32,371 bases of DNA, taken from Acidobacteriota bacterium (GTDB lineage Bacteria > Acidobacteriota > Terriglobia > Acidiferrales > UBA7541). Each line of letters starts with the position of its first letter. Within the stretch, counting starts at the first letter, position 1. Location of the stretch: the NCBI GenBank assembly GCA_013286465.1, contig JABDFR010000030.1, forward strand, positions 1-32,371, read 5' to 3'. This document shows positions 7,825 to 16,644 of the stretch, one piece after another. The notes below the pieces were generated by a model. That model was not told where the DNA came from. It was given only the letters and a program-made list of their open reading frames with translations, and made no database searches. The translations under genes were made by a program, and so were the position numbers.

Positions 7825-9941
7825 ATTCGATCGACATCGACGTCGGCGGCACCTTCACCGATCTAGTCCTGCATTACGACGGCAAAGCCCTGATCAAAAA
7901 GGTGCCCACCACGCCCTACGATCTCTCCGTCTGTTTCTCGCGCGTAATCGAAGAAGGCGCCACCGCGGTAGGCAAAAAAATGGACGAACTGCTCCCGTCC
8001 ATCGACATGATTCGCTATTCCACCACTATCGCCATGAATCGCCTCATCGAGCGCAAAGGCCCGCGCCTAGCCCTAATCACCACCGAAGGTCACGAAGACG
8101 TAGTCCTGATCGGCCGCGGCGCGCAATGGATCGATGGCACACGCGTACAAGAGCGCAGAAATCTAGCCATTCAAAAGAAACCCGACCCGTTAATTCCGCG
8201 CGACATGATCGTCGGCGTAAAAGAACGCGTAGATTCCCGCGGCCGCGTAATCCGCCCGGTAGACGAAAATGATGTCCGCGAAAAAATCCGCTATCTCGTA
8301 AATCGCGGCGCCCGCGGCATCGTAATTTCATTCCTCTGGGGCTTTCTAAATCCAATCCACGAGCGCCGCGTAAAAGAAATCATCCGCGACGAATACAAAG
8401 AATTCCACATCGGCTATCTGCCAGTAGTTCTAGCAGGCCAGGTAGTAGGAAAACTCGGAGAATACGAACGCACCATGGCCGCCATCCTCGACGCCTACTT
8501 GCAGCGCTCCATGCAAATCGAACTCTCCGCCATGTGGGACAAACTCCGCGAGCGCGGCTACACCAAGCCTCTCCTAATGATTCAAAGCTCCGGCGGAATC
8601 GCAGAAGTTTTCCGCACCACCGCCAGCCGCACTTTCAACAGCGGCCCAGTCTCAGGCCTGATGGGCGCGCATCACGTAGCCCAATCGCTCGGCTATCAAA
8701 ATGTAGTAATGACCGACATGGGCGGCACCAGTTTCGACGTAGGCCTAGTCGTGAAAGACAGCGTCCGCAGCTACGATTTCCGCCCGATCATCGATCGCTG
8801 GATGGTCGGCATCACAATGATCAAGACGCTCTCCATCGGCGCAGGTGGCGGCTCGATCGCATCAGTAAATAAACTTCTGCAAAATCGAGTGCAAGTAGGC
8901 CCACGCAGCGCCGGCTCCATGCCCGGCCCCGCCTGCTTCAGCCTAGGCGGCACCGATCCCACCGTCACCGATGCCGACGTAGTCCTCGGCTATATCAATC
9001 CCGAGTATTACTACGGCGGCCGCATGCGCCTCGACAAAAATCGCGCGATTCAAGCCATCCGCGAAAAAATCGCTAAGCCCCTAGGAGTAGGCATCGAAGA
9101 AGCCGCCTCCATAATCCGCAAGATCGTAAACGGAAATATGGCCTCAGCAATCATGAAAGAAGTTCACCTCCGCGGCTACAGCCCGGAAGATTTCATCCTA
9201 TTCGTAGGCGGCGGCGCAGGCGCAACCCACGCCGAAGGCTTCAAAGGCGACATTCGCAAAGCCGTAACATTTCCATTCTCCCCAGTCTTCTGCGCCTTCG
9301 GCTCCTCCACCATGGACATCATGCACGTCTACGAAGTCTCCAAAAAAATCACGCTGATGTCCCCAGGCACCCAGCAACTCTCCGAAGAATTCGCCACCTT
9401 CAACACCACGGTAGAAGGTCTAATCGAACAAGCCCGCAAAGATTTGCTAGGCGACGGCCTAGATCCGCAAAAAGCCGCCTATGTTCTCGAGCTAGACATG
9501 CTCTACGGCGGCCAATTTCACGTGAAGCGAGCCCTCTCCCCGCGCCTCTCGCTACATTCCACCGAAGACGTCCGCGCGATCTGCGACGCCTTCAACAAAG
9601 AATTCAGCGAAGCCTTCAGCCCCTTCGTCGTAAATCCAGAAGGCGGAATCTTCATCGAAAGCTTCATCCTGAAAGCAATCGTCTCCACTCCAAAAGTAGA
9701 AATGCCGAAACTGCCGCTAGAAGGCACCGATCCATCGGCAGCAAGAAAAGGCGAGCGCTCGGTCTATTGGCCCGAACTAAAAGATTTTCGCCCAACGCCA
9801 ATCTTCACCCAAGAATCCCTGCGCCCAGGAAACGTAATCCAGGGCCCAGCAGTAATCGAAGGCGAATACACAACAATCGTAGTCCCCCCATCAATGCGTT
9901 TTTCCATCGACGAGCGCAGCCTGGGAATTCTCGAATCGTGA
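7821..9941 (+). CDS. apcC: Acetophenone carboxylase-like subunit ApcC (hydantoinase A family)
   Basis: A 706-residue hydantoinase A-family protein (about 77 kDa) with DIDVGGTFTDL at residues 4-14, the STTIAMNRLIERKGPR element, TDMGGTSFDVG near 295, and a GAGGGS loop. It is closer to the family consensus than the paralogue at 5392-7395. The ATG at 7821 was chosen over an upstream in-frame codon at 7671 because it overlaps the stop of the small subunit in ATGA and because the extra 50 residues are Arg/Ser-rich and read through the small-subunit gene. It would be the second ATP-using A-type subunit of the carboxylase; the Aromatoleum counterpart is larger (87 kDa). Confidence 0.85.
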   Translation: MNSIDIDVGGTFTDLVLHYDGKALIKKVPTTPYDLSVCFSRVIEEGATAVGKKMDELLPSIDMIRYSTTIAMNRLIERKGPRLALITTEGHEDVVLIGRGAQWIDGTRVQERRNLAIQKKPDPLIPRDMIVGVKERVDSRGRVIRPVDENDVREKIRYLVNRGARGIVISFLWGFLNPIHERRVKEIIRDEYKEFHIGYLPVVLAGQVVGKLGEYERTMAAILDAYLQRSMQIELSAMWDKLRERGYTKPLLMIQSSGGIAEVFRTTASRTFNSGPVSGLMGAHHVAQSLGYQNVVMTDMGGTSFDVGLVVKDSVRSYDFRPIIDRWMVGITMIKTLSIGAGGGSIASVNKLLQNRVQVGPRSAGSMPGPACFSLGGTDPTVTDADVVLGYINPEYYYGGRMRLDKNRAIQAIREKIAKPLGVGIEEAASIIRKIVNGNMASAIMKEVHLRGYSPEDFILFVGGGAGATHAEGFKGDIRKAVTFPFSPVFCAFGSSTMDIMHVYEVSKKITLMSPGTQQLSEEFATFNTTVEGLIEQARKDLLGDGLDPQKAAYVLELDMLYGGQFHVKRALSPRLSLHSTEDVRAICDAFNKEFSEAFSPFVVNPEGGIFIESFILKAIVSTPKVEMPKLPLEGTDPSAARKGERSVYWPELKDFRPTPIFTQESLRPGNVIQGPAVIEGEYTTIVVPPSMRFSIDERSLGILES

Positions 9942-9965
9942 TCTGACCAGAACTGAAGGAGCTTT

Positions 9966-12026
9966 ATGCCGATCCCCACAACAAAGGAAAAGTTGGCCTG
10001 GCTAAAGCCCGCCCCAGCCACCCAACACGAAAAAGAATGCGCCGCAAAAGTAGCCCAAGGCGATTACGAAATCGGCATCCAAATCACCAACGACATCCTC
10101 GACGAAGCCATGGAAGTTTTCGTGCGCGCCTCGCGCAGCTATTTCGGCGTCTCCGGCGATTCCATGGTCGCCATCTTCACCGCCAACGGCGATCTAATCA
10201 ACGCCAGTTGCGGCACCTACCTACACGCGATCATCCAACCGATCGTAATCAAATTCATCCACAAATATTTTTCAGAAAATCCAGGAATCAAAGACGGCGA
10301 CATCTGGTACACCAACGACGCCCTCTACGGCGGCATCCACAACCCAGATCAAGTAGCTCTAATGCCGGTTTTCCACCAAGGAAAACTAATCGCCTGGGCC
10401 TCCGCCGCGTTACACACCACAGAAACCGGCGCCATCGAGCCAGGCGGCATGCCCGTAAGCGCAAAATCTCGTTTCGAAGAAGGCCTAAATCTCCCGCCCA
10501 TCAAAATCGGCGAAAATTTCGAAATCAGAAATGATTTCCTGGAATTTTATTCCGTCTATGGCCTGCGCGCACCGGCTATGTTCATCTCCGATCTACGCGC
10601 CCGCTGCACCACCGCCGATCGCGTCCGCATCCGCCTGATCGAACTAGCCGACAAACGCGGATCCGATTTCGTAGTAGGCCTCCTACGCAAAATGTGCGAC
10701 GTAGCCGAAGAAGGCGCCAGGAAAAAAATCCGCGCCCTACCCGATGGCACTTATAAATCGGTAGTTTTCAATGACGCCATAGGCTGGACGCCAGCGCTAG
10801 TGCGCGCCTGCCACCTGACGCTAACAAAAAAAGGCGACAACCTGATTTTCGATTTCGAAGGCACCTCCCCGGAAAATCCATCTTCCTATAATGTCCACCC
10901 GCAAGCAGTAGTAGGCCACATCGCAAATTTCTTTTACGAATATTTATTCCACGATCTACCGATCTGCAGCACCACTTTCGCGAGCATAGATTTCAAATTT
11001 CCAGAAGGCATAATCCTGAATCCCGGCAAAATGGCCGCCACCAGCTGCTGCGTCTTCATCGGCATGCAAGCCCGCTGCGCCACCCACAACGTCTTCGCCA
11101 AAATGGCCTTCTCCACCGAAGGCCTCTGGCGCCAAATCGCCGCGGCCCCAGGCAGCCAACACACCTCGCAAATCTGCGCCGGCCTCTCGCAATGGAAGCT
11201 GGCGGTAGCCGACGTTCTCTCTTTCTCGCTAAACTCCATGGGCCAAGGCGGTCGCGCCTCCACCGATGGCATGGACGCCTACGGTTTCGCCTGGTGCGCC
11301 TTCGGCCGCGCCCCAGATTCCGAGCAAGTAGAAAGCGAACTCCCCATCACGGTAACTCTCTCCCAACATTGGAAAGATTCCTGCGGCCACGGTCTCCATC
11401 GAGGCGGCTCCGGCGGCGTGCAACACTGGATGATTCATAAAATGCCGGATCTCGTGTCCATGTGCATGGGCAACGGCAGCAAAGTCCCGCTAGGCCAACC
11501 CCTTTTCGGCGGCTACGCCTCAGCTCCGATTCCAGGCATCAGCATTCGCAAAGCAGATTTGATGGCGCGAATGCAGCGAGGCGATGCGACAGTAACTCTA
11601 GATAACCGCGCCATCCTCGAAGAAACTTCAATCCACGGCAATTGGAATTACGAACTAGTAGCCCGTACTCCGAAAGTTTATGACGAGGGCGATCTGCTAT
11701 TCGGATTCAGCGGCGGAGGCCCCGGCTACGGCGATCCGCTCGAGCGCGATCCCGAAGAACTGCTGGAAGATCTGAAGAAAAATATAATTTCCGACTGGAC
11801 CGCCAAAAGCATCTACAAAATCGCTTACGATCCCGAAAAACACAAAGTGGACATCGAAAAAACCAAGCAACAAAGAGACGAAGAGCGCCGCGCCCGCCTC
11901 ACCCGCGGAAAAACTTTCGAAGAATTCGAAAAAGCCTGGAACCAAACCAGCCCGCCGCCGGAAATTCTGCAATGGTACGGCCGCTGGCCCGACGCGAAAT
12001 CTCTCGGCCCAATTTTCCGTCCGTAA
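9966..12026 (+). CDS. apcD: Acetophenone carboxylase-like subunit ApcD (hydantoinase B family, about 75 kDa)
   Basis: A 686-residue hydantoinase B/acetone carboxylase alpha-family protein. Typical elements are the NDALYGGIHNPD segment near residue 118, PGGMP near 160, FEEGLNLPP near 169, and a C-terminal FGFSGGGPGYGDPLERD block near 577 that is a hallmark of HyuB proteins. Family members bind a metal and form the carboxylation site facing the A-type subunits. Size and order agree with the 75 kDa Apc subunit. AAGGAG at 9956-9961 sits four bases before the ATG. It follows the ApcC stop by 24 bases and is followed after three bases by the ApcE-like gene. Confidence 0.87.
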   Translation: MPIPTTKEKLAWLKPAPATQHEKECAAKVAQGDYEIGIQITNDILDEAMEVFVRASRSYFGVSGDSMVAIFTANGDLINASCGTYLHAIIQPIVIKFIHKYFSENPGIKDGDIWYTNDALYGGIHNPDQVALMPVFHQGKLIAWASAALHTTETGAIEPGGMPVSAKSRFEEGLNLPPIKIGENFEIRNDFLEFYSVYGLRAPAMFISDLRARCTTADRVRIRLIELADKRGSDFVVGLLRKMCDVAEEGARKKIRALPDGTYKSVVFNDAIGWTPALVRACHLTLTKKGDNLIFDFEGTSPENPSSYNVHPQAVVGHIANFFYEYLFHDLPICSTTFASIDFKFPEGIILNPGKMAATSCCVFIGMQARCATHNVFAKMAFSTEGLWRQIAAAPGSQHTSQICAGLSQWKLAVADVLSFSLNSMGQGGRASTDGMDAYGFAWCAFGRAPDSEQVESELPITVTLSQHWKDSCGHGLHRGGSGGVQHWMIHKMPDLVSMCMGNGSKVPLGQPLFGGYASAPIPGISIRKADLMARMQRGDATVTLDNRAILEETSIHGNWNYELVARTPKVYDEGDLLFGFSGGGPGYGDPLERDPEELLEDLKKNIISDWTAKSIYKIAYDPEKHKVDIEKTKQQRDEERRARLTRGKTFEEFEKAWNQTSPPPEILQWYGRWPDAKSLGPIFRP

Positions 12027-12029
12027 AAA

Positions 12030-13040
12030 ATGATGAAGGATTTCAACCCGCGCCAAGCAGTTCGAGGGCTCCTGCAATCGATCGCTCCCGCGCGCCCTTT
12101 ATTTCTGCCCATCGTCTTCTCTCTAGGCGCGCGCATCGAAAATGTCTCGCTCCGCAATTTCCTAACCAATCCCACTAAAATTTCCAACGCCCTACGCCAG
12201 ATTCGCACCCACCTCCGCAGCGATGGCATCACCTGTTATTTCGATCCATATTTAGAAGCCGAAGCCCTCGGCGGCGTCTTAGATTGGGAGTCGGACGCCC
12301 GCCGCCCCTCGCTGCGCTGGCCGCAACCATCGCACGACGGCGAATTACCCGAAGGCCTCTGCGCCCCAGATGAAACGGCGAAACGAGGACGTGTTCCCAT
12401 CGCAGTAGAAGTCATCCGTCGTCTCAAGCCGCTTGTTCGCGATGATTTCTTACTCGTCGCCGGCGTCACCGGACCGCTCACACTGGCCGCGCAAATCGCG
12501 CATATCGAAACTGGTGAATCTGCCCGCAAGCTCTCGCCGCCGGATTCAGCGCTAAGCCTCGCCGCCGATGTCACTCCAGTGGTAGCCCGTGCCCTCGTCG
12601 AAGCCGGCGCGAATGTAATACTAATTCGCGAGGAACTTCTCCCATCTTCAGCCGACGCTCTAGCAGATTGGTCCTCGCGCCTCGCGTCGACAATTAATAT
12701 CGTGCGCTTCTATGAAGCTCTTCCAGTTTTGCTGCTGAGCCCCGCGCGACCCGCAGCAAACGAAATTGAAAACATCATCCGCGAGCCGTGGGACGCCGTC
12801 GTTTGCGCGCCAGTCGAGGCCGCCGCCGGCTTCGTCACGGAACGCCGCGTAGCAGGATACGGAATCTCGCTGCCATCATCAGCATTCGAGCCCGATCAAT
12901 CCAACAACGCGCAACTCACAACAAATCTTCGAAAAATAATTCCAGAATTCCACCCGGCGCTAGTCACCACAACCTCCGACCTCCCAACCACCGCCGATCT
13001 AAAATATCTAAATGCCATCGCCGAGGAAGTGAATTGTTGA
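12030..13040 (+). CDS. apcE: ApcE-like accessory subunit with uroporphyrinogen decarboxylase-like fold
   Basis: A 336-residue protein in the position and size class (34 kDa in Aromatoleum) of the fifth, separately purifying Apc subunit that is needed for activity. Its sequence reads like the URO-D/cobalamin-methyltransferase TIM barrel: RPLFLPIVFSLGAR near residue 22, DPYLEAEALG near 72, VAGVTGPLTLAAQ at 143-155, and VEAGANVILIREE near 190. The arginine- and aspartate-rich active site of true URO-D is not convincing, so it is not a haem enzyme. The ATG at 12030 follows the ApcD stop by three bases; a second ATG at 12033 is equally possible. Its stop overlaps the next start. The Apc assignment rests on context and size; the fold assignment on motifs only. 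Confidence 0.68.
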   Translation: MMKDFNPRQAVRGLLQSIAPARPLFLPIVFSLGARIENVSLRNFLTNPTKISNALRQIRTHLRSDGITCYFDPYLEAEALGGVLDWESDARRPSLRWPQPSHDGELPEGLCAPDETAKRGRVPIAVEVIRRLKPLVRDDFLLVAGVTGPLTLAAQIAHIETGESARKLSPPDSALSLAADVTPVVARALVEAGANVILIREELLPSSADALADWSSRLASTINIVRFYEALPVLLLSPARPAANEIENIIREPWDAVVCAPVEAAAGFVTERRVAGYGISLPSSAFEPDQSNNAQLTTNLRKIIPEFHPALVTTTSDLPTTADLKYLNAIAEEVNC

Positions 13041-14914
13041 GCGCGCGAAATTCACCATCGGCACGCTCCGCAGTCCGCCAAGTTCGCATGCGAACTTCAG
13101 GCGCCAGGCTCGAGCGCCGCCCCGACGGCACTTTGCTCGTCACGCCCGACGAACAACTCCGCGAATATCCGAAAGTGCTGACCGATCGCGTCGCACACTG
13201 GGCCCGCGAATTTCCCGAGCGAGTCTGCATCGCCAAGCGCGACGTCAAAGGCGAATGGCGCCGCCTCACCTACGCCCAAATCTGGCAATCGATTCGCGCG
13301 GTAGGCGAAGCCCTACTCAGCTTCGGCCTTTCCGCCGACCGCCCTGTCATGATTCTTTCCGAAAATGATCTCGAGCAATTTATTCTGACGCTCGCCGGTC
13401 AGCACGTAGGAATTCCAGTCGCGCCAATTTCTCCGCCGTATTCGCTAGTCTCCAAAGATCTCAGCAGATTGCGTCACATCGAGAATTTACTGACTCCAGG
13501 CCTAATTTTCGCAGCGGATGGAAATCGTTACGAACGAGCGCTCGCGGCAATCGCGAAAGAGGGAACTCCGATTGTCGTCACGCATTCGCCGCCCCGCGGC
13601 AAACCGACGATTTTATTTTCAGAGCTGCTGAACACAACATCTTCGTCATCAGTCGACGCCGCGCACGAGCGCATCAATCCCGACGACGTCGCAAAATTTC
13701 TTTTCACCTCCGGCTCAACAGCCATGCCCAAAGGCGTCATCAACACGCACCGCATGATCTGCAGCAACTTACAAATGATCAATCAGGTTTTCGGTTTTCT
13801 CGAAGAGGAGCCGCCAGTCCTGGTGGACTGGCTTCCGTGGAATCACACCTTCGGCGGTAACCACAACACAGGAATCTCGCTCTACAACGGCGGCACTTTC
13901 TACATCGACGACGGCAGGCCCGGCCTGGATTCCTTTCGCGAAACACTTCGCAACCTTCGCGAAATCTCCACGACCGTCTTCTTCAACGTCCCGAAAGCCT
14001 ATGAGGGACTGCTGCCCGCGCTGCGCTCCGATCGCGAACTGCGCGAAACTTTCTTTCGCCGCCTGAAACTTCTTTTCTATGCAGCCGCCGGCCTTTCTCA
14101 GCCAATGTGGGACGCCTATCGCTCGCTCGCGCAAGAAGCCTGCGGCGAACGCATCATCATGGTCACTGGCCTAGGCGCCACAGAAACCGCCCCCATGGCT
14201 ATTCAAACTAGCTGGGAAACCGATCACGCCGGCGTAATCGGCATTCCCGTTCCCGGCGTCGAGCTGAAATTAGTCCCGCGCGATGAAAAACTCGAAGCCC
14301 GCGTCCGCGGTCCAAATATCACTCCGGGATATTGGCGCCAACCGGAACTCACGGAAAAAGTTTTCGACGAAGAAGGCTTCTATTCCTTCGGCGACGCCGT
14401 TCGTTTCATCGATCCGAACGACGTCAACAAAGGCTTCCTCTTCGACGGCCGCTTCTCCGAAGATTTCAAGCTAGCCAGCGGCACCTGGGTCAGCGTCGGC
14501 CCATTGCGCGCCCGAATTCTCAGCCATTTCGCACCGCTGGTCCGCGATGTAGTAGTCGCAGGCCACGATCGCGATGATGTCGGCCTGCTGATCTTTGCCG
14601 ACCTGCGCGCCTGCTGCGAACTCTTCGACGCCGATCAATCGAATCTCCCCGCCGCAGAAATTCTCGAACACGATCTCGTGCGCGCCAGATTTAGGGACTT
14701 AATCAAAAGTTTCGCTGAGCAATCCACAGGCAGCTCCACGCGCATCGCCCGCGCAGTCCTCGTCGAAGAGCCGCCGTCCCTCGACGCCGGAGAAGTCACC
14801 GACAAAGGCTCGCTCAATCAACGCGTGGTCCTCGAACGGCGCGCCGCCCTCGTCGAAGAGTTATACTCATCTATAGAAGCATCGCCGAGAATTCTGCGAC
14901 TCAGGGAGAAATAG
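13037..14914 (+). CDS. Aroylacetate/feruloyl-CoA synthetase-type AMP-forming ligase (Bal-like)
   Basis: An AMP-forming acyl-CoA synthetase of about 625 residues in the feruloyl-CoA synthase group. The adenylation motif FTSGSTAMPKG is near residue 221, TGLGATETAP near 376, a GYWRQPELT block near 434, and the family-typical C-terminus DAGEVTDKGSLNQR carries the catalytic lysine. In Aromatoleum the gene after apcABCDE encodes benzoylacetate-CoA ligase, which activates the carboxylase product. The start is taken as TTG 13037, overlapping the upstream stop (TTGA), with GAGGAA at 13023-13028 eight bases before. ATG 13088 is an alternative but has no ribosome-binding site and removes family N-terminal residues. 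Feruloyl-CoA or another aryl acid is the competing substrate. Confidence 0.85.
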   Translation: MSARNSPSARSAVRQVRMRTSGARLERRPDGTLLVTPDEQLREYPKVLTDRVAHWAREFPERVCIAKRDVKGEWRRLTYAQIWQSIRAVGEALLSFGLSADRPVMILSENDLEQFILTLAGQHVGIPVAPISPPYSLVSKDLSRLRHIENLLTPGLIFAADGNRYERALAAIAKEGTPIVVTHSPPRGKPTILFSELLNTTSSSSVDAAHERINPDDVAKFLFTSGSTAMPKGVINTHRMICSNLQMINQVFGFLEEEPPVLVDWLPWNHTFGGNHNTGISLYNGGTFYIDDGRPGLDSFRETLRNLREISTTVFFNVPKAYEGLLPALRSDRELRETFFRRLKLLFYAAAGLSQPMWDAYRSLAQEACGERIIMVTGLGATETAPMAIQTSWETDHAGVIGIPVPGVELKLVPRDEKLEARVRGPNITPGYWRQPELTEKVFDEEGFYSFGDAVRFIDPNDVNKGFLFDGRFSEDFKLASGTWVSVGPLRARILSHFAPLVRDVVVAGHDRDDVGLLIFADLRACCELFDADQSNLPAAEILEHDLVRARFRDLIKSFAEQSTGSSTRIARAVLVEEPPSLDAGEVTDKGSLNQRVVLERRAALVEELYSSIEASPRILRLREK

Positions 14915-14916
14915 CG

Positions 14917-16161
14917 ATGGAAACTCGCGCTGGCGGCACATTCGTCGCCTACAACGACATCTGGTTGCTCGACGGCGTTCGCACTCCGTTCGTCGATTAC
15001 AACACCGCACTCGGCACCGTCTCGCCAATCGATCTAGGCATCAAAGCCGCCCGCGCCGTTTTCGAGCGCTCCGGAATTCCTGCGACGGACGTGGGCGCAA
15101 CGATCGCCGGCAGCGTAGCGCAAGCCAGCTTCGACGCCTACATGCTCCCCCGCCACATCGGCCTCTATTCCGGCGTCCCCATCGATCGCCCAGCATTACT
15201 CGTGCAAAGAGTCTGCGGCACCGGCGTAGAAGCCATAGGCCAAGCCGCCGACGCAATCACTCTAGGAAAAATCGATCTCGGGCTATGCGTAGGCGCCGAG
15301 TCCATGAGCCGCAATCCCGTAGCAGCCTTCACCCACCGCGGCGGTTTCCGCATGGGGCAAGTCGAATTCAAAGATTTTCTCTGGGAAGCCCTCGTAGACA
15401 CGGCCCCCGGCGTTTCGATGGGCCAAACCGCCGAACTCACCGCGCAAAAATATAAAATCACCCGCGAAGATGCCGATCGCTTCGCCGAATCCAGTTTCGC
15501 CCGCGCCCTAGCCGCACAAAAAGCCTGCTTCCTCTCCGGCGAAATCACTCCGCTAACAAATGAAAAATTCGAACTCGAAGGCTACAAGCCGCGCGGCATT
15601 CGCCTAGCCAAAGGCCCCGAAAAGCTCGACCTCGACACGCACATCCGCCCGTCCACTTACGAAGTCCTCTCCAAAATTCCCCCAGCCTTCGGTGGCGTAC
15701 AAACCGGCGGAAATAGCTCGGCAATCGTAGACGGCGCAGCCGCCGCACTAGTAGGCTCCGGCGCCTACGCAAAATCCCGCAACAAGCAGCCGCTCGCCCG
15801 CATCGTCGCGGTAGCCACAGTCGGCGTTCCACCAGAAATCATGGCCATCGCACCGGCCCCGGCCATCCGCAAACTGCTCGAAGGCACCGGCATGAAACTA
15901 GAATCGATCGATCGCTTCGAAATCAACGAAGCCTTCGCCGCCCAAACGATCGGCGTCGAGCGCGAACTAAATCTCGACCGCGCCAAGTTAAATGTAAACG
16001 GCGGCGCCATCGCCATCGGCCATCCGCTAGCCGCGACGGGCATTCGTCTTGCCGTAACGCTAGCCCGCGAACTCCGCCGCTCGAAACTCCACTACGGCAT
16101 AGCCTCAGCCTGCATAGGTGGCGGGCAGGGAATCGCCATGCTCCTAGAAAATGCCGCCTAA
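14917..16161 (+). CDS. Thiolase (acetyl-CoA C-acyltransferase), probable aroylacetyl-CoA thiolase
   Basis: A 414-residue type II thiolase with active-site Cys100 (QRVCGTG), the NEAFAAQ motif near 338, the GGAIAIGHPLAATG block carrying the catalytic histidine, and the second cysteine in ASACIGGGQG near 400. It would cleave a 3-ketoacyl-CoA with CoA; in this setting benzoylacetyl-CoA or a hydroxylated analogue, giving acetyl-CoA and an aroyl-CoA. AGGGAGA at 14903-14909 precedes the ATG, which lies two bases after the ligase stop. The N-terminus has about 12 residues before the usual first strand, as in many family members. A biosynthetic acetoacetyl-CoA thiolase cannot be excluded from sequence alone. 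Confidence 0.9.
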   Translation: METRAGGTFVAYNDIWLLDGVRTPFVDYNTALGTVSPIDLGIKAARAVFERSGIPATDVGATIAGSVAQASFDAYMLPRHIGLYSGVPIDRPALLVQRVCGTGVEAIGQAADAITLGKIDLGLCVGAESMSRNPVAAFTHRGGFRMGQVEFKDFLWEALVDTAPGVSMGQTAELTAQKYKITREDADRFAESSFARALAAQKACFLSGEITPLTNEKFELEGYKPRGIRLAKGPEKLDLDTHIRPSTYEVLSKIPPAFGGVQTGGNSSAIVDGAAAALVGSGAYAKSRNKQPLARIVAVATVGVPPEIMAIAPAPAIRKLLEGTGMKLESIDRFEINEAFAAQTIGVERELNLDRAKLNVNGGAIAIGHPLAATGIRLAVTLARELRRSKLHYGIASACIGGGQGIAMLLENAA

Positions 16162-16170
16162 ACTCGCCCC

Positions 16171-16584
16171 ATGCTGATCCACCGCAAAAAGATCCAAGTC
16201 GAGTGGGGCGATTGCGATCCCGGCGGCATCGTCTATTTTCCGCGCTATTTCGAATACTGCGACATCTGCACCAACGCCCTATTCGTCCACGCCGGCCTGC
16301 CCAAACCAAAAATGCTACGAACGTACAAAATCGCAGGCATCCCCATAGTAGATGTCCACGGAAGATTCATGATCCCCTCCGAATATCCCGACACGCTGGA
16401 AGTAGCATCGTCAATCTCCGAATGGGGCCGCAGCAGCTTCACAGTCCAGCACAAAATCTATAAGGGCAAGAATTTAGCCGCCGAAGTAATCGAAAAGCGA
16501 GTCTGGGTAACGCGCATCCCAGGCACCCGCTCGCGTTTCAAAGGCGAGCCAATCCCAGGAAAAGTAAAATCCCGCTTCAAGTAG
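16171..16584 (+). CDS. 4-Hydroxybenzoyl-CoA thioesterase-family protein
   Basis: A 137-residue hot-dog fold thioesterase. The N-terminal EWGDCDPGGIVYFPRY (residues 11-26) closely follows the Pseudomonas CBS3 4-hydroxybenzoyl-CoA thioesterase pattern, and Asp16 aligns with its catalytic Asp17. Conserved GIPIVDVHGRF and EWGRSSF segments follow. It would hydrolyse the aroyl-CoA released by the preceding thiolase to the free aromatic acid. The gene begins nine bases after the thiolase stop and lacks a clear Shine-Dalgarno sequence, so it may depend on coupling. Its TAG stop coincides with the first bases (GTAG) of an intergenic repeat at 16581. YbgC-like acyl-CoA thioesterase is the alternative family member. 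Confidence 0.85.
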   Translation: MLIHRKKIQVEWGDCDPGGIVYFPRYFEYCDICTNALFVHAGLPKPKMLRTYKIAGIPIVDVHGRFMIPSEYPDTLEVASSISEWGRSSFTVQHKIYKGKNLAAEVIEKRVWVTRIPGTRSRFKGEPIPGKVKSRFK

Positions 16585-16644
16585 CACCGTCCCCGTGCCG
16601 CTGGCGTCCCTGCCCGCTCTTTTCGAGCGCGAGAGTCGCCGGGG
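16581..16644. repeat. GTAGC-type intergenic repeat, diverged copy
   Basis: The stretch begins GTAGCACCGTCCCCGTGCCG and continues with CTGGCGTCCCTGCCCGC. It shares the GTAGC head and the (C/T)GG(C/T)GTCCC(T/C)GCC core with copies at 21706-21740 and 24714-24748. It fills the start of the 257-base gap between the thioesterase and the dioxygenase genes. The rest of that gap (to 16841) contains GC-rich sequence including a GCCGG/CCGGC-rich part near 16742 and shows no gene I can support. Confidence 0.5.

Noticed and set aside
5392-12026. Hydantoin or 5-oxoproline hydrolase operon
   Set aside because: The acetone-carboxylase gamma-type gene between two HyuA paralogues, and the downstream ligase-thiolase-thioesterase set, point to ketone carboxylation; no hydantoin racemase or carbamoylase of the usual hyu type is present, although the RutB-like gene leaves some doubt.
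12788-13036. Longer N-terminus for the CoA ligase
   Set aside because: It would overlap the ApcE-like gene by about 250 bases with Arg/Ser-rich sequence; TTG 13037 has a good ribosome-binding site and overlaps the stop.
12030-13040. Uroporphyrinogen decarboxylase for haem synthesis (hemE)
   Set aside because: Only the general fold motifs are seen; the conserved HemE N-terminal and active-site motifs are not convincing and no haem gene is nearby.
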